Assembly (NCBI RefSeq): GCF_040939455.1
Contig: NC_134136.1
Coordinates: forward strand, 100,862,014 to 100,926,013
DNA length: 64,000 nt
Origin: Microcebus murinus
Taxonomy: Eukaryota; Chordata; Mammalia; Primates; Cheirogaleidae
Direction of reading: 5' to 3'
Below, in pieces: positions 49,657 through 62,192 of the stretch. A model generated the notes under the pieces. It was not told the DNA's origin, searched no databases, and saw only the letters and a list, made by a program, of their open reading frames with translations. A program made the position numbers and the translations under genes. Each line of letters begins with the position of its first letter. Position 1 is the first letter of the stretch.

Positions 49657-50325
49657 TATTAGAATTTTAGACGAAAACATTGGAAATACTCTTCTAGACA
49701 TTGGCCTAGGCAAAGAATTTATGAAGAAGACCCCAAAGGCAATCACAGCAACAATAAAAATAAATAAATGGGACCTGATCAAATTAAAAAGCTTCTCACA
49801 GCCAAAAAAACTGTCACAAGAGCAAACAGGCAACCCACAGAATGGGAGAAAATTTTCGCAAGCTACCCATCGGATAAAGAACTGATAACCAGAATCTATT
49901 TAGAACTCAGGAAAATCAGCAAGGAAAAATCAAACAACCCTATCAAAAAGTGGGCAAAAGATATGAACAGAAACTTTCCAAAAGAAGACAGAATAATGGC
50001 CAACAAACATATGAAAAATGGTCACCATCTCTAATCATCAGGGAAATGCAAATCAAAACCACAATGAGATATCACTTATCTCTAGTGAGAATGTCCTTTA
50101 TCATCAACAAGTCCCAAAACAATAAGTGTTGGAGTGGATGTGGAGAGATAGGAACACTCATAATCTGTTAGTGGGACTGCAATCTAGTGCAACCTTTGTG
50201 GAAAGAAATATGGAGATACCTTAAAGAGATACAAGTGGAACTACCATTTGATCCAGCAATCCCACTACTGGGCATCTACCCAAAGAACAAAAGACATTCT
50301 ATTAAAAAGACATCTGCACTCTCAC
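49657..50325 (+). mobile_element. L1 ORF2 fragment, part right of the provirus
   Basis: Continues the ORF2 text exactly from 44549 and runs to 'gacatctgcactc' near 50325, where it stops before the 3' UTR. The L1 is therefore truncated at this end or was cut by a later rearrangement. Confidence 0.8.
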
Positions 50326-51090
50326 AATGATTTGCTGGCCCTCCCTTGCTTTTAAACAGTTACACATTACCACTGAATTATAAAACAACTGTTATTACTC
50401 TATATGATTATAATATATATACTCTGTCATTTTTACCCTTTAAATAACTTCTATATTATATACTTCTTGCTAAACACAGACAATTTCCTATACTTTTAAC
50501 TGTGTGAAAAGCCACCTCCCCTCAATGCTCTGTTTTTCTGGGTCCACGTGCATCCATCTCTCAACCAGCAAATGTCTTAACTCTTCTATATTTTACTCTG
50601 ATTTGAACATCAACTTACAGCAATCTTCACACCATCTTAAATTATATTTCCCCTAAACCTTTTGTATCCTGTGTATCTCTGGAAAAATTTCTATATCATT
50701 TTCTTATACTTTTCTCTTTTCATTATAATACCACATGATTTATTCATTAATGTAGTTGTCTCTGTTAGTCCCAGAAACAATTTAAGGAGGTTTACATGAA
50801 AACAGACTGAACAATAAGATAAGAATTTAAAATATATAAATGATTAAAAACAGGGTCAAAAAATGAGTGTAGTAATGGCCAGTAGCACTCAATAAGGAGG
50901 GAGTATGAAAAATATTTGTTGTGTAGCATCTGTTTGTTTGGGCCCTAAGTTTGGTCCTTTTCTTTCTAACATCCAATGCAAAATGGAGATTGAAAAATGT
51001 GATAAGTAATTTATAAGGCCCATGAGATAAAAAATTAAGGCCACTGCCTGGCACTGCTCTTCTTCATGCTACAAGAAGTGAAACAGAGAT
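50326..51090. other. AT-rich intergenic DNA
   Basis: No gene or nameable repeat. Confidence 0.3.
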
Positions 51091-51094
51091 ACAG

Positions 51095-51484
51095 AAAATA
51101 GAGAGAGAGAGAAAGAGAGAGAGTGTGTGTATGGGTGTGTGACAGAGAAAGAGAGAGAGGAGAGAGAAACAGAGAATGGGTGTGTGATAGGAGAGAGAGA
51201 GGGAAAGTGTGACACAGAGAGAGAGAGACAGAGAGAGAGTGGGTGTGTGACAAAGAGAGAGTGGGAGTGTGACAGAGAGAGACAGACAGAGAGACTGGGT
51301 GTGTGACAGAGAGAAGGAGACAGACAGAGAGGGTGTGTGACAGAGAGACAGTGGGAGTGTGACACACAGAGAGAGAGAGAGAGGGTGTGTGACAGAGAGA
51401 GTGGGAGTGTGACAGAGAGAGAGACAGAAAGACAGAGAGACAGTGGGTGTGTGACAGAGAGAGACAGAGAGACAATGGGTGTGA

Positions 51485-51540
<56 letters not shown>
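51095..51540. repeat. GA-rich array with GTGTGTGACAGAGAG units
   Basis: About 445 bp of GAGA runs punctuated by recurring 'gggtgtgtgacagagaga' or 'gggagtgtgacagagaga' phrases at irregular 25-40 bp spacing. It ends with a near-pure (GA)n of about 50 bp (51489-51538). Open frames in several registers, chiefly minus-strand Ser/Leu/His repeats, are by-products of the repeat. Confidence 0.9.
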
Positions 51541-51542
<2 letters not shown>

Positions 51543-51870
51543 ATTTTCTCTAGGCTCCTTAAACATATGATTAAGACAAGTTGTTATCTGGTATACACCT
51601 TGGCCCTCATCCTTACAGTAAATACAGCATAAGGTTTTGAGATAGGAGTCAGATATCCTACAGGCAGTTAGGGCAAAAGTCACAAGGAGAAGGCCAACAG
51701 GATAAGAAAGTCAGAAGAATGTGAATATGTTTAGCTAAGGTAAATGTAATTGACAGGGACCCTTTAGTTATTTTTCTCTACCCATAACATCTTTATCTAA
51801 GGTCAATGGGAAAATTCCTTTAATTGGGGCATGGCACAGTTGAGGCGACAGTGTTCCTAAATGAACTACC
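51541..51870. other. intergenic DNA
   Basis: No feature recognised. Confidence 0.3.
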
Positions 51871-51874
51871 CTCA

Positions 51875-51953
51875 TTAACACATAACAAATACATGTATAC
51901 CCCTTTAATATTTTGAAATAAAAAAATTGTAAAAGTTAAAAAAAAAAAAAAAC
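51875..51953 (+). mobile_element. short L1 3' tail
   Basis: 'acatgtatacccctttaatattttgaaataaaaa' plus an A tail is the L1 3' terminus of this lineage. Confidence 0.55.
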
Positions 51954-51954
51954 A

Positions 51955-52320
51955 GTAAAGATTCCACCCACCAGCCTCATGACACTTTACAAACGGCATG
52001 GCAACTCCCAGAAATTGTCCTATAAGATCAAGAAAAGGAAAGGTTCCTGGTTCTAGGAACTCTCCAACTCTTTCCCAGAAAACTCATCAATATTCCACCC
52101 ACAGCTTAGCATATTATTAGGGATTATAATAAAAGAACATACCCCTAACCCTGGGGTACCACTATAGCTCCTTGGATCAGTCTGCTCTTTTGCCTTTACT
52201 TAAGAATATACTCTACTTTCAACAAATCTTTCTACTTCTGCCTACACTTTCTGTCTGTTCTTTCTCTTGCTTGTGACCCTGCACTTGAATTCCTTCCTAC
52301 ACAGAGGTCAGGAACACTCT
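51955..52320 (+). mobile_element. ERV1-type LTR
   Basis: Landmarks in order: 'catgacactttacaaacggcatggcaactccc', 'ccagaaaactcatcaatattccaccc', 'ttagcatattattagggattataataaaag', then a T/C-rich U5 ('tgtgaccctgcacttgaattccttc'). This is the layout of primate ERV1 (MER4-like) LTRs. The ends are not sharply defined. Confidence 0.55.
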
Positions 52321-53285
52321 CTGCCATTGCATGTGCCAGTATCAGTTTCATGGATATCCCAGATGCACAGCTCTCCGCTGGACTAGATGGTTTTCGTGGC
52401 CCAGAAGAATGCACGGACTGTGTAACTTTCCAGCCAACCTCCCTTCTTGCATTGCATTTCTCTTGCACTCCTGACCTGTTGGTGACATTCTCCCAATTGC
52501 CTAACACCACTTTTCCTTCACTTTTCTTCTTCTTGTGCTATTTTACTTTGGCCTCATTCTTCTCCCTTTTGGGAGAGCTCCTATTGATGCTTCTTCTGAC
52601 AGGTGAGTCTCCTCCCTACCCCACAGTTCAAAAATGTTTTCAGAATCTAATGGCACTTAAAGTAGATTTATCATTCTCCTTATTGTACAGATGGAGAAAC
52701 TGCATCCAAGAAAGAGTAGACATAAAGCTCTAATAATTGCAAGCTTATGAATTTAATTTTTTGAAATATGACTGATACTAGCTAGTTCCACAGTGTCCCC
52801 ATGATCTGTAGTAAAATGTGAATCACATTTCACTGTCTGAGATGTTACTGTTGAATGAAGAGATATCTTGTGTTACTAAGAACTTTGCATCCATTGCTGA
52901 CAAGTGCCAAAAGAGTGAGACTGCTGAACAACAAAGGTTGAAAGTAATAGGGATCATTTCCTTGTGTGATATTATCAATCTTTTAAGAAGAGCTTGTATA
53001 TTCACCCTTTTGCATATTATATATTTTTTTCTTTTTGTCCTTTACTTTGACCTCTTCCACCAACCATAGCCTAGAGATTGTTCTTTGACTATCCTTCTAT
53101 GTTTACATAGGCAATTTTATCATACCCCACTGCTGTTGTCTAGCTCTGTATTTTATTTTATATGACTGCCTCTATCAGAAGTACATTCTAATCAGGTGGT
53201 CCAGTTAACTGCAATGCATTGCAGAAATGTTATAAGGAGAGGAAAACTAAACATTGATGGACACTAGTAATTGTACCACAATTTG
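52321..53285. other. intergenic DNA
   Basis: No gene. Bases 52680-52725 look like a MIR tail ('ttgtacagatggagaaactg'). Open frames at 52350-52733 and 52818-53069 carry no family features. Confidence 0.3.
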
Positions 53286-53289
53286 CAGC

Positions 53290-54560
53290 CTCCCTTTTTA
53301 TCTTAAACTCTTTGAAATTGTATTAGAGTCATACAGAAATTGTAAAAATAGTACAGGAAGTTCCTGTGTAACCTTCTCCTAATTTTAAACAACAATATCA
53401 GTTTACACAGAATGGTAAATTTATCAAGACACAGAAAATGACATTGGTATAATTTTATGAATTAAAGCAAAATGTAATTCAGATTGCAAAGTTTCATGTG
53501 GTAAAAGTTTTATGAAGTTTTTTATGAAGTGGTAAAAGTTTTATGAAGTTTTTTTTTAGCATGTATTGATTCATGTAATTATTACCACAATCAAGCCACA
53601 AAAATACTCCTTAACCACACAGAAACTCCCCCATTCTCCCCATTTAGAGTCATATTTTTCTCTAAAACTTAACCTCTGAAAACCCTGATCTATTCTCCGT
53701 CACTACAGTTTTGTCGTTTTGAGAATTATATGTAAATGGCATTCTAGACTATGTAATAGCTAACATTCAGGTTGGCTCCTATACTCAGTGTGATGACTTT
53801 GAGATCCATCCACGTTATTACACATTTGTCATTTTTTAATGCTGAGTGATATTCCATGAAGTCATTTTTAAGTGCTGAGTAGTATTCCACTGCATGGATG
53901 TACCTCTGTCTTTTATCCATTCATCCATTATCTTCAACTTAGGGCTATTATAAATAAAGCTGTGTAAAACTGCTGTATACATTTGTTTATGATGCTTTGT
54001 GTTTTCTTTTCTCTATGGTAAATTCCCAACGCAGGCCTGCTTGATCATATAGTAAATGTATATTTAATTTTATATAAACTGGAAAATTGATTTCTCGAGA
54101 TCTTGGATCAAATCCTCACCAACATTTGATTTTTTTATGTAATTATTTTCAGCCATTGTATAAGGTGGGTAGAGGCATACATTTACATTTCTTTAATGGA
54201 TAATCAATATTAATATGTTGAACATATTGACGTCTGCCTGTTTGCTGTTCACATGTCCTCCAGCATGAAATGTGTGCACAAGAAGTATGCACATTTTCTA
54301 AATGGACTCTTTTGTTCTTATTGTTATTTACTGTGCTCTCTCTTTTTTATTTGGATACAACTTTTTTGTCTGCTATGTTATTTGCAAATATTTTCTCCCC
54401 ATCTGTGGGTTTTATTATCCATTTTTAATAGTGTCTTCAATAGAGCAAAAGGTTTTGGTTTCGGCAAAGCACAATTTATCTGTTCTTTCTTTATCTATCT
54501 AAAGTTAGGTGAAAAAATTCTGTGTGGTGGAGGGGAGAGGCCTGCCTTGAAGTTGGGGTT
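53290..54560 (-). mobile_element. old L1M 3' region, minus strand
   Basis: Antisense landmarks: 'cactacagttttgtcgttttgagaattatatgtaaatgg', 'tgagtagtattccactgcatgg', 'ttttatccattcatccattat', 'gtgagtgt..ctcaccaacatttgat'. A local 33-bp tandem duplication ('ggtaaaagttttatgaagttttt') is at 53500-53560. Confidence 0.6.
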
Positions 54561-54564
54561 GTTC

Positions 54565-56110
54565 TATAGTGTACAATAATATTAGGTCAGAAGGAGCACA
54601 ACAGGTGGCAAGGAAGTGGCTAAGGGTGAAGAGCAGAACCAAATTGTAGCTAGGAACCAAACTGCAACTAGGAACTGTAAGGAACCAGTAAGGAGCTCCT
54701 AGTGACCTTTAACTGACCTGGGGCTCATTACTCTCTAATTAGCATAGCATGGGTGGAGTTTTCATAAAGGATTGTGGGAGGACTCATGCATAGTAAGGAA
54801 ACTGTTATATTATCTATTATGTAACTCCAACCTGTCAATCACCCCAAAGATGGAAAAGGGCAACCAAACTTGCCAAAAGAAAGGCAGGACAAACGAGTGA
54901 GCACCTAAAAAACAGTGTGTGCTCAGACTTTGGGATCTTCTCCACTCATGGAGGATGACCCATCTCTCCCTCTGAGAATGCTTGCATTAATGCTTTGCAT
55001 TAAATGTTGTGTGTGAGTTTGCTTCATATTTGTGATCATTCCATCATCAGCTCCATTCAGTACCAGTACTCATTTTTGACACTGGAAACCAGGGGTCCAG
55101 GGAACATCGACAAAAAACCTAATAGTAGAGGATACACAGTAAGGTCAGATGAACAAAATATTTTAATGTTGTGCTTTTGTTCTTCCCAATGTGCCTTGGA
55201 ACATTGAATTTCTACTGCCTCACTACAGGAATCCAAGAAAGCTCCTTAGACCACATGTTCCAGTACCATGGGGTCATACAATGAAGCACAAAAGTTTGGA
55301 TGGTTGAGTCATTATGACTCCAGAGGATATACTAATAAACACCTACAACTTGTTTAAAGGTGAGTACTGGAATTCTTTATTGTTTTATGGAGTACAGATA
55401 ATGGACTAAAAATGGAATCATGAATGTCACAGTGAATCACACAAAGTAAAGCTTAGTAATTTTTCAAGGAACTTTTGAGATTATGCATATGTACATACAA
55501 ACACAAAGTGACTAACATGCACTTGGTAGATTTTTTTTACATATATATTTTACAACAGTTGAGGGTAAAAATAAAGGTCACTGCACTGGAATATGCAATG
55601 TTAAACATACCTTGAAAAAATCAGGGCCTCACAGAATCTTCCAGTTCTCCCTCTTCCCTACAGAAAGTTAATCCTTTTTGAACATGGAGACAAAGTTTGG
55701 CTGGTGAACAGAAGGAATAGATCAGGGTGTTTTTTCTCTGTCATTTCACCACTTGTCCTAGGCTCCATGCTTTTTGCTGCTGCAGATTCCCCAACTCATA
55801 TCTAGACTGGGATCCTGATCCATAGGAGATGTGTTTGGGCAAAAGCTCAGAGCTTGCAAAAAGGTGATATTGATAGAGAGCCTTTAATCAAAGAACAAGT
55901 ATCCCGTGTGAAATCTACATGAGAGAAGAGTGTGGTGACCACAAACCTCAAAACATAAGGACAATCGCATACTCACCCCTGCTTTCCACCTTCAGAGATA
56001 CCAGACAGTTTTTTTCAGATTTCGCTGAGGTGGTACCCAGAATCTGGATGAGATCTCATGCCACTGTGGCAGAAGACTTTTTTTCTGGATATTGCCCAGA
56101 CTTTGCCTGC
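54565..56110. other. intergenic DNA upstream of the MAGE-B pseudogene
   Basis: Perhaps an old LTR at 54580-55020 (a moderately GC stretch ending in 'gcattaaatgttgtg'), not proven. A donor-like 'taaaggtgagtactgg' is at about 55357-55372. No coding region is supported. Confidence 0.25.
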
Positions 56111-56119
56111 TGTTAGGAT

Positions 56120-56870
56120 GCACAGCACTCCCCACGCCCTTTGGATCACCCTATTCATCATCAATAGTTCTATGAGTGTTTCAGGTACCAATGAAAAACT
56201 GATGAATGTACGAATAGCCAAGAGGATGAAAATCCAAGCATTACACTTGCCCCACTGGCCCCTGAGTACTCTTGCAAAAACTCTCTAACCAAGAAAGTGG
56301 CTTTGTTTATGCAGTTCCTTTGGCTCCAAATAAAATTAAAAATTCCATCATGAAGGCACACATGCTGACAAAGGCCAAGAGAAAGTATAAGTAACACTTC
56401 CCTGTGATTTGATAAAGAGCTCTGACACATGGAGCTGGTCACTGGCTGTAACTTGAAGGATTTGAACTCATTTCTATGCCTTTCTCAGCAAACCAAAACT
56501 CACCAATGATGGGGGTTGGAGTGCTGCCAGGGGTTGCCAAAGACCAGTCTCCTGATGACTCTTCTGACTGTGACTTCCATGAAGGGCAACTGTACCACTG
56601 AGGAGAAGAACTGAGAATTCTTGAACATGATGAAAATGTATACTGGGAAAAGCATTTTATCTGTGGGCAGTCGAGAAGAACTCATCACCAGAGAATGAAT
56701 GTAAGAAAAGTACCGGGAGTACCAGCAAGTTCCCAATACCAATCCTACATGCTATAAATTCCTGTGAGGCCCAAGAGCTCACACCTAAAGCAGCAAGAAT
56801 AAAAGTACTACAATTTTTGGCAAATGTCAATGATATGTTCTTGTTTCTTTTTATCTGTGTATGAAGAGAC
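56120..56870 (+). pseudogene. MAGE-B pseudogene
   Basis: Unlike the two intact genes this copy reads on the plus strand. Recognisable pieces in order: an acidic linker NSQEDENPS (about 56212-56240); 'NSLTKKVALFMQFL', the start of the MAGE homology domain (56280-56320); 'IMKAHML' (about 56345); 'LPKTSLLMTLL' (about 56535-56570); 'MKGNCTTEE' (about 56578-56606); 'EYQQVPNTNP' (about 56722-56750); and the altered 'FLWGP' box (about 56758-56775). Several in-frame stops (for example the TGA TAA pair at 56410-56415) and frame changes break it. The N-terminal MPRGQ part was not found. The copy is on its own unit, since its 3' flank matches that of MAGEB18 in inverted orientation. It is too decayed to name the subfamily. 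Confidence 0.8.
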
Positions 56871-57019
56871 ATAGTGAGATGAAGAAAAGAGCCTGAACCA
56901 GAGTTGCCTCTGTTATTATGGCTAGGGCATATTCCAGGGCCAAGTACAGCAGCTTTTTATCCTCCTAGTGAAATCTGAGTCAAGTTTTTCCCTTTCTGGT
57001 TGAATAGGGCAGTCAACCT

Positions 57020-57410
57020 TATAAGTAGTAGTGGGCCAGTATTGGGCAGGAGAGAATACAGTGTACATATATCATCTTTGTATTCATGTTTTGTTGAGTA
57101 ACTTGAAGATATTCCTTCCCCACTTCTAGCCTTCCTTACTTTTGTTCTTTCTTAATTCTTCGCTTTCTTCCTTAATTCCCTCCTCCTTTCCTCCTTCCCT
57201 CCCTTCCTTCCTTCCTGCCTTACTTCCTTTCCTTCATTCAGGTTTTCTTTTCCTTTCCAGTTAATTTCTAAATGTTCCTTTTAATATGAAGTCTAACTAG
57301 TTTCAAAATATAAATTTATGAATCACCACTTGCATTATGCATTTATTTCTGTGTATCAGGTTTAAGAGTAGGAGCTATGCTATCTTGAAAAAAAATTGGA
57401 AAATCTTCCA
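57020..57410 (-). repeat. inverted MAGE-B unit 3' flank (with CT-rich run)
   Basis: The reverse complement matches 7440-7730: 'agtacagtgtacatatatcatctttgtattc' here versus 'gaacacaaagatgatatatactgtgt' there, and 'atttctgtgtatcaggtttaagagtaggag' here versus 2865-2890. A CCTT-rich run (57120-57240) replaces the GA-rich run of the other copies. It is correctly placed downstream of the plus-strand pseudogene. Confidence 0.6.
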
Positions 57411-58125
57411 TATTATTTTATGTTCTGAAACAAGATAATGTGGCAGTCAAGTGTAACAGAAGAAATGGCCTGAAAAAAAGTAAAAATATTTTATGAACTG
57501 TTTCTTTACAACTCCCACTTTTTTGGGGGCTTGAAACCTTTATCTTTGCCTCAGGCCAGTGGTTGGGAGGGAAAGGGGTTATACTTTGCTATTTGTACCA
57601 CAGGAGATGGCTCAATGAAACTGTCCTGGCTGAGGTCCAAGGTCTGAGGTACAGGTCATATGATTATCTTCCCTGGAGATGGACAGATCAAAATCATTAA
57701 CTGTTGTTAAGCAGCAGTAGCCTGAATTTGAAAACCCTCCCTTTTAAAGCTCTGGATTTCTGCTTATAGATAGGATAATGGCACTCTAAGATGGGAGTAT
57801 GCCAATCTCCTTATTTGCTAGCAAATTAATAAACCTTCCTTTCCTTCTCCTCAAACTGTCCTTGTTCTTCTGATGTGGCCTCAGGGACAATTGTTGAACT
57901 TTAGGTATCACAAGTAAGTTTTTCATTGAAAATAGGAGACAAGTCAACATTAAATTTTTGGGCTCAAAAATGGAGATAAGTAAAAAATGTGCAACACTAA
58001 GATTCTCTAAATTTTTAGTGCTCTGTTCTGTAAAATTTATATATACATACATGCATACTTGAATTTATTCAGCTTATTCAATAATTTAAGACAAATCAAA
58101 TCTAATAAATTGGATAGCATGGTTT
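57411..58125. other. intergenic DNA
   Basis: Nothing recognised. Confidence 0.3.
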
Positions 58126-58129
58126 TTTT

Positions 58130-58450
58130 TTTAGACTGAGTGGCTTAAACAACAGAAATTTATTTCTCACACTTTTGGAGGCTGAGAGGTATAAGACCAA
58201 AGCCCCAGATTTGGGATCAGGTGAGGGTACTCTTGCTGGTTTGAAGATGGCTGTCTCCTCATGGTATCCTCACATGGTGGAGAACAAGGAAATGGAAAAC
58301 AAGCTCCCTAAGGGCACTAATGCCATTCACAAGGGCTCCATCCTGACAAAGTGCTCCCCAAAGGCCTTACCTCTTAATAGTATTACATTGGGAATTAGCA
58401 TTTCAACATACAAGTTTGGCAGGGGGCACAAACATTCAGTATATAACAAT
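58130..58450 (+). repeat. old interspersed repeat ('gtggcttaaacaacagaaatttatt' family)
   Basis: A common mammalian repeat: it starts 'gactgagtggcttaaacaacagaaatttatttctcac' and ends 'catacaagtttggcagggggcacaaacattcag'. I do not assign the family. Confidence 0.5.
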
Positions 58451-61190
58451 TTTCATTGGCTCATTTATTCCTTAAACGTTAATTGAATATAGACTTTTTG
58501 TACAACACTATGCCATTGATGGAGATGTTAGGATTTCTGCTAAAGGAGCTGATGGGAGTTGGTGGTGTAAGGGTGAGAGGAAATTTGCCCTTTCCCAAAA
58601 AGTTCACTGAAAGATCACCTCACAATTAAGACAGATTAATAAAAGAAAGGTTTATTTACCATGTGCATGGGAGAATCATAGAGTCCTTACCCAATACCCC
58701 AATAAAGTTCAGATGTTTATATACCTGTTTTGTGGGGGTAAAGGGGAAGATGAGCAGTAACAAATGGTTGCTAGGGAGCATGAGTAGCTGGGGGAATCAC
58801 ATTGATTTGTAAATTAACCTGAGAGACAGGTATTTTGTTTTAAATGACTTAGGCCAGGTCTGGTTGCATTCCTGATCTTCTTTCCTGAAATATATTGAGA
58901 AAAGAGGGAGAGGAAGGGAAGTCCATTGTTCTTATGGTTTCTGAAGATATAGGACAACCCTCTCCCAAGGGCCTGTTAACTTATAAGGGCCTTAATTCAA
59001 AATATTCTTTATACCAAGGAGTCATATTTTGGGGTGAAATTTCCTGAGCTCCTTCAGTAGGGTATAATGTAGCAAAAAGAGATAATTTAAAAGGAGGAGT
59101 GAGAAGGTCAGAATGTAGGTGATAGGAATAAAGTGCATTTTGAGACAAATCTGTCTGGGAATGTGAAAAACTGCAGTTCTTCAGTGGCTCTGATATTTTA
59201 AGTTTAGCTCAGTGGCTGGTGAGGTAAGATGTGGGAGTAATGAACTGGCACTGGAGTCTCAAATGGTATGTCCCAGCATTGAGAAACTAAAGCCTAGAAT
59301 GCGAAATGGTTCTTAGCAGTTATTCTTGAATCCTGGATAAACTAAAGCAAAACTTTCCAGTTAGAGAGGTAAGGTAGGAGTTCCCTGTACTTGATTCAGT
59401 GCATTTGATCACAGTATTTGTTGTGCATACTCAATGGCAAACATGCTACCTTCAGTTAAAAGAGAGGTTGACAAAGAGGGTAGAACCAAGAACCCACAGG
59501 ATGGAGCCACTAGCCAAGAGAATTCTTCTTAGGCTTTGTAATCGAATCAAGGCACTCACAGCCTTTGCTCACTGGAATTTCAGAACTGCTGCTGTCTAGT
59601 TACTCTTTTGTACCTCAGTTTATGCCGGTGTTGACACAAGGATGTCTACAGCTGTTATGCCTATCCCACCATTGTACATTGGGTGTGTTGGGACAGATGA
59701 CGTGTCACTTTTGTTTCACAGATCTACACATGAAGGCGTACCTTGTCCTGTTAGTATACTTAACAACTACACCCCAAGAGCCTCATCACCTGCAGGTGTG
59801 CCTAGTTTAGTTGATGAAATTTAATTTTGAGCTGATGCTGTAATGGGATCAGAGTCTTATGGATCTTTGGAAGGGGTGAGTATTTTTTGCATAAGGCAGG
59901 AATATGAAACAATGGGGCCTAGAGAGCAGACTGTGGCAGAAAATATCTTATATGCCCTGAAGCCCCCACCTTCTAGTGGTCATGACTTGTGTATTTCTAC
60001 CTCAAATCTTAGTAAGGCCTATGATTTGATTCTAAGGAATAGATTATGACAAAGATGATGGGATGTTCCTCCAGTGATTGCATTACCTTATATGTCAAAA
60101 GTAAGCTGACACTCCTCTGATAGTGGACATTATCTAAGACACCATTTTGCTATCAGATAGGCTTTAGCTATGCTGCTAGTCTTGAAGAAGAAATGTGCCA
60201 TGTTTTGAATGGTCTATGGAGAGGGAAATGAGACATCAAATTGCAGGCTGTGTTTAGGAACTGAGGTTGGCTCTAGGAACAGCCAGAAAAGAGAAAAAGT
60301 TCTTAGTCCTACAGACAAAAGGAAATGAACTGTGCCAACAAACTGAGTGAGCTTGGAAGTTGATTTTTTCTTGGTCACTTCCAGTTTCCAGTCCAGTATG
60401 TAAGGAGCTTAGCTAGTCTCACTTCTATCTTCTATCCTCCCAACAAAAAAAGAGCTGAAGAAACTGAAAATCCAATTGAGGTCATAGGACGAACTGCTTG
60501 TCCAAAAAAAAAAAAAAAAAAAAAAAGGACAGACAGACCAGAAGATACAGAGAATCCACAGCTCCCTGGAACAGAAGTCCAGAAGCAGAAACCACTACTG
60601 ATAGAGCCAGTCCCAGAACAGGCAAACTTAAACTATGTTTGACAAATTGCTAGATCCTCAGTATAGACTAGCTTGATAGCTAAAACTCCAGTGGGGCTCA
60701 GTGTAATAGGGGCCCACATTCTTTTGAGAGTTTTGCCTCCAGGAGTACTAACAGGTTCTCATAGTGAAGGTTGAAGGATCAGATAAAAATGCCCTTCTAC
60801 TTACAACAAGGAGAAGGAAAAAGTCATTTTGAAATGCGTCCAGAGCAATTTGTTCTTTATAACAAGGCCCACCTAAAGACAAACTATAAACTGGAGCCTA
60901 ATTAAAAAGGGTTTCATCAGGGCCTAAAATCCATGGAGGAAGGGAAACTCCCAACTCTAGTCCCCTCAAGCTTTCTAAGAGACAGAAGGGAAATACCCAA
61001 TTGCAGGCCCTCTTGACATCCTGTTTTACCTAAAGGGTGAGAGTAAAACTGAGAAGTATCTGTGAAGTCATAGCCCAAGGGCTCACTGAAAGACTGAGAC
61101 TTAATCATAGGGTTATAGAATGTGTCTTCCTTTACCCCATAGTTACCACCACATTAGCAGGGCTCCTATATCATAACAGAAAATTATAAC
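58451..61190. other. intergenic DNA, possibly an old ERV remnant
   Basis: Bases 58600-59060 have LTR-like composition ('taataaaagaaaggtttatttaccatg'). Open frames at 59399-59824 and 59843-60049 look partly protein-like but match nothing I know. A 23-base poly(A) lies at 60504-60526. No gene is called. Confidence 0.25.
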
Positions 61191-61504
61191 TGGAAGAGCT
61201 AACATCTCAGATCTTTTCAAAGAAGCACAGGGAAGCAAAAATGTGGACATTAGAGGAAAATTTAATCTCTAACATGCACAGCTACAGCAAACAGCAAACA
61301 CAGCCTGATTCCTGGCCAGTAAAACAGAAAATCTCACACTAAAGGCTTACCTTGATTCCTTTTACCCAGTACATTACATTCGTTTTTCAACCAAAAATTA
61401 TAAGGCATGCTAAAATGTGCAAACATACCCCCAGCAGTGTGAAGAGAGAAACTATGCATGAAACCAGACTTAGATATGGCAGACATTTTGGTATTATCAG
61501 ACCA

Positions 61505-62192
61505 GGATTTTGTTTTGTTTTGTTCTGTTTTGAGACAGAGTCTTGCTCAGTCACCCAGGTTAGAGTGCCCTGGTGTCAGCTTAGCTCATTGTAACCTCAT
61601 AATTCTGGGTGTTAGGTCCAGAGCCAAGAGGAAGACACGTGAAGACAGAGGTATAGCAAAAATGCTGTTTCTTTTGAGCATCTGGGTGCAAATGGGTGGA
61701 GGCCAAAACAGTGTCCACCATGAAGGTGGGGAAAACGATGGGTTTTATAGAGGGTTTTTCGGGGTGGGGGAGTGGTTAACACCTGCACAGATAGGGGAGG
61801 GGGTTAGTTTCATCCTTATGGGGGTGGGGGGGATTGCTTAGCTGCAGCTGTCTGTGGTGGGAGTTTGATTAACAATCTTGGACTCTCCAGACTCCTGGAG
61901 CTTTTGCTTCATGGGCTTTATGATCACTTACTTTTTAAGGTCCCACCTGGAACAAACCTAATCACTGAGGCAGGAGATTCAAGCGAATCTCCTGCCTCAG
62001 CCTCCTGAGTAGCTGAGACTACAGGTGTGCATCATCACATGCAACTAATATTTTTATTTATTTATTTATTTTTCGTAGAGACGTGATCTGGCTTTTGCTC
62101 AGGCTAGTCTTGAACTAGTGACCTCAAGGAATCCTCCGTCCTAGGCCTCTCAGAGTGCTAGGATTATAGGCCTGAGCCACCACACTTGGCCC
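61505..62192 (-). mobile_element. Alu, minus strand, split by an LTR-like insert
   Basis: The T-rich tail and right arm ('gagacagagtcttgctcagtcacccagg') lie at 61505-61610. The remainder ('tcctgcctcagcctcctgagtagctgagactacagg' to 'gagccaccacacttggccc') lies at 61985-62192. Between them is about 370 bp of unrelated sequence. Confidence 0.8.
61611..61964 (-). mobile_element. partial ERV LTR inserted in the Alu
   Basis: Read on the minus strand it has a TATA-like 'ctataaaaccc' and ends in 'gacctaaca'. The opposite end runs into a 16-bp palindromic junction made of Alu sequence (61965-62000). It is probably a truncated or rearranged LTR. Confidence 0.5.

Noticed and set aside
51035..51683. Long overlapping open frames on the minus strand (Ser/Leu/His-rich) and one on the plus strand
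   Set aside because: They are a direct product of the GA/GTGTGTGAC simple repeat, open in several registers at once; not genes.
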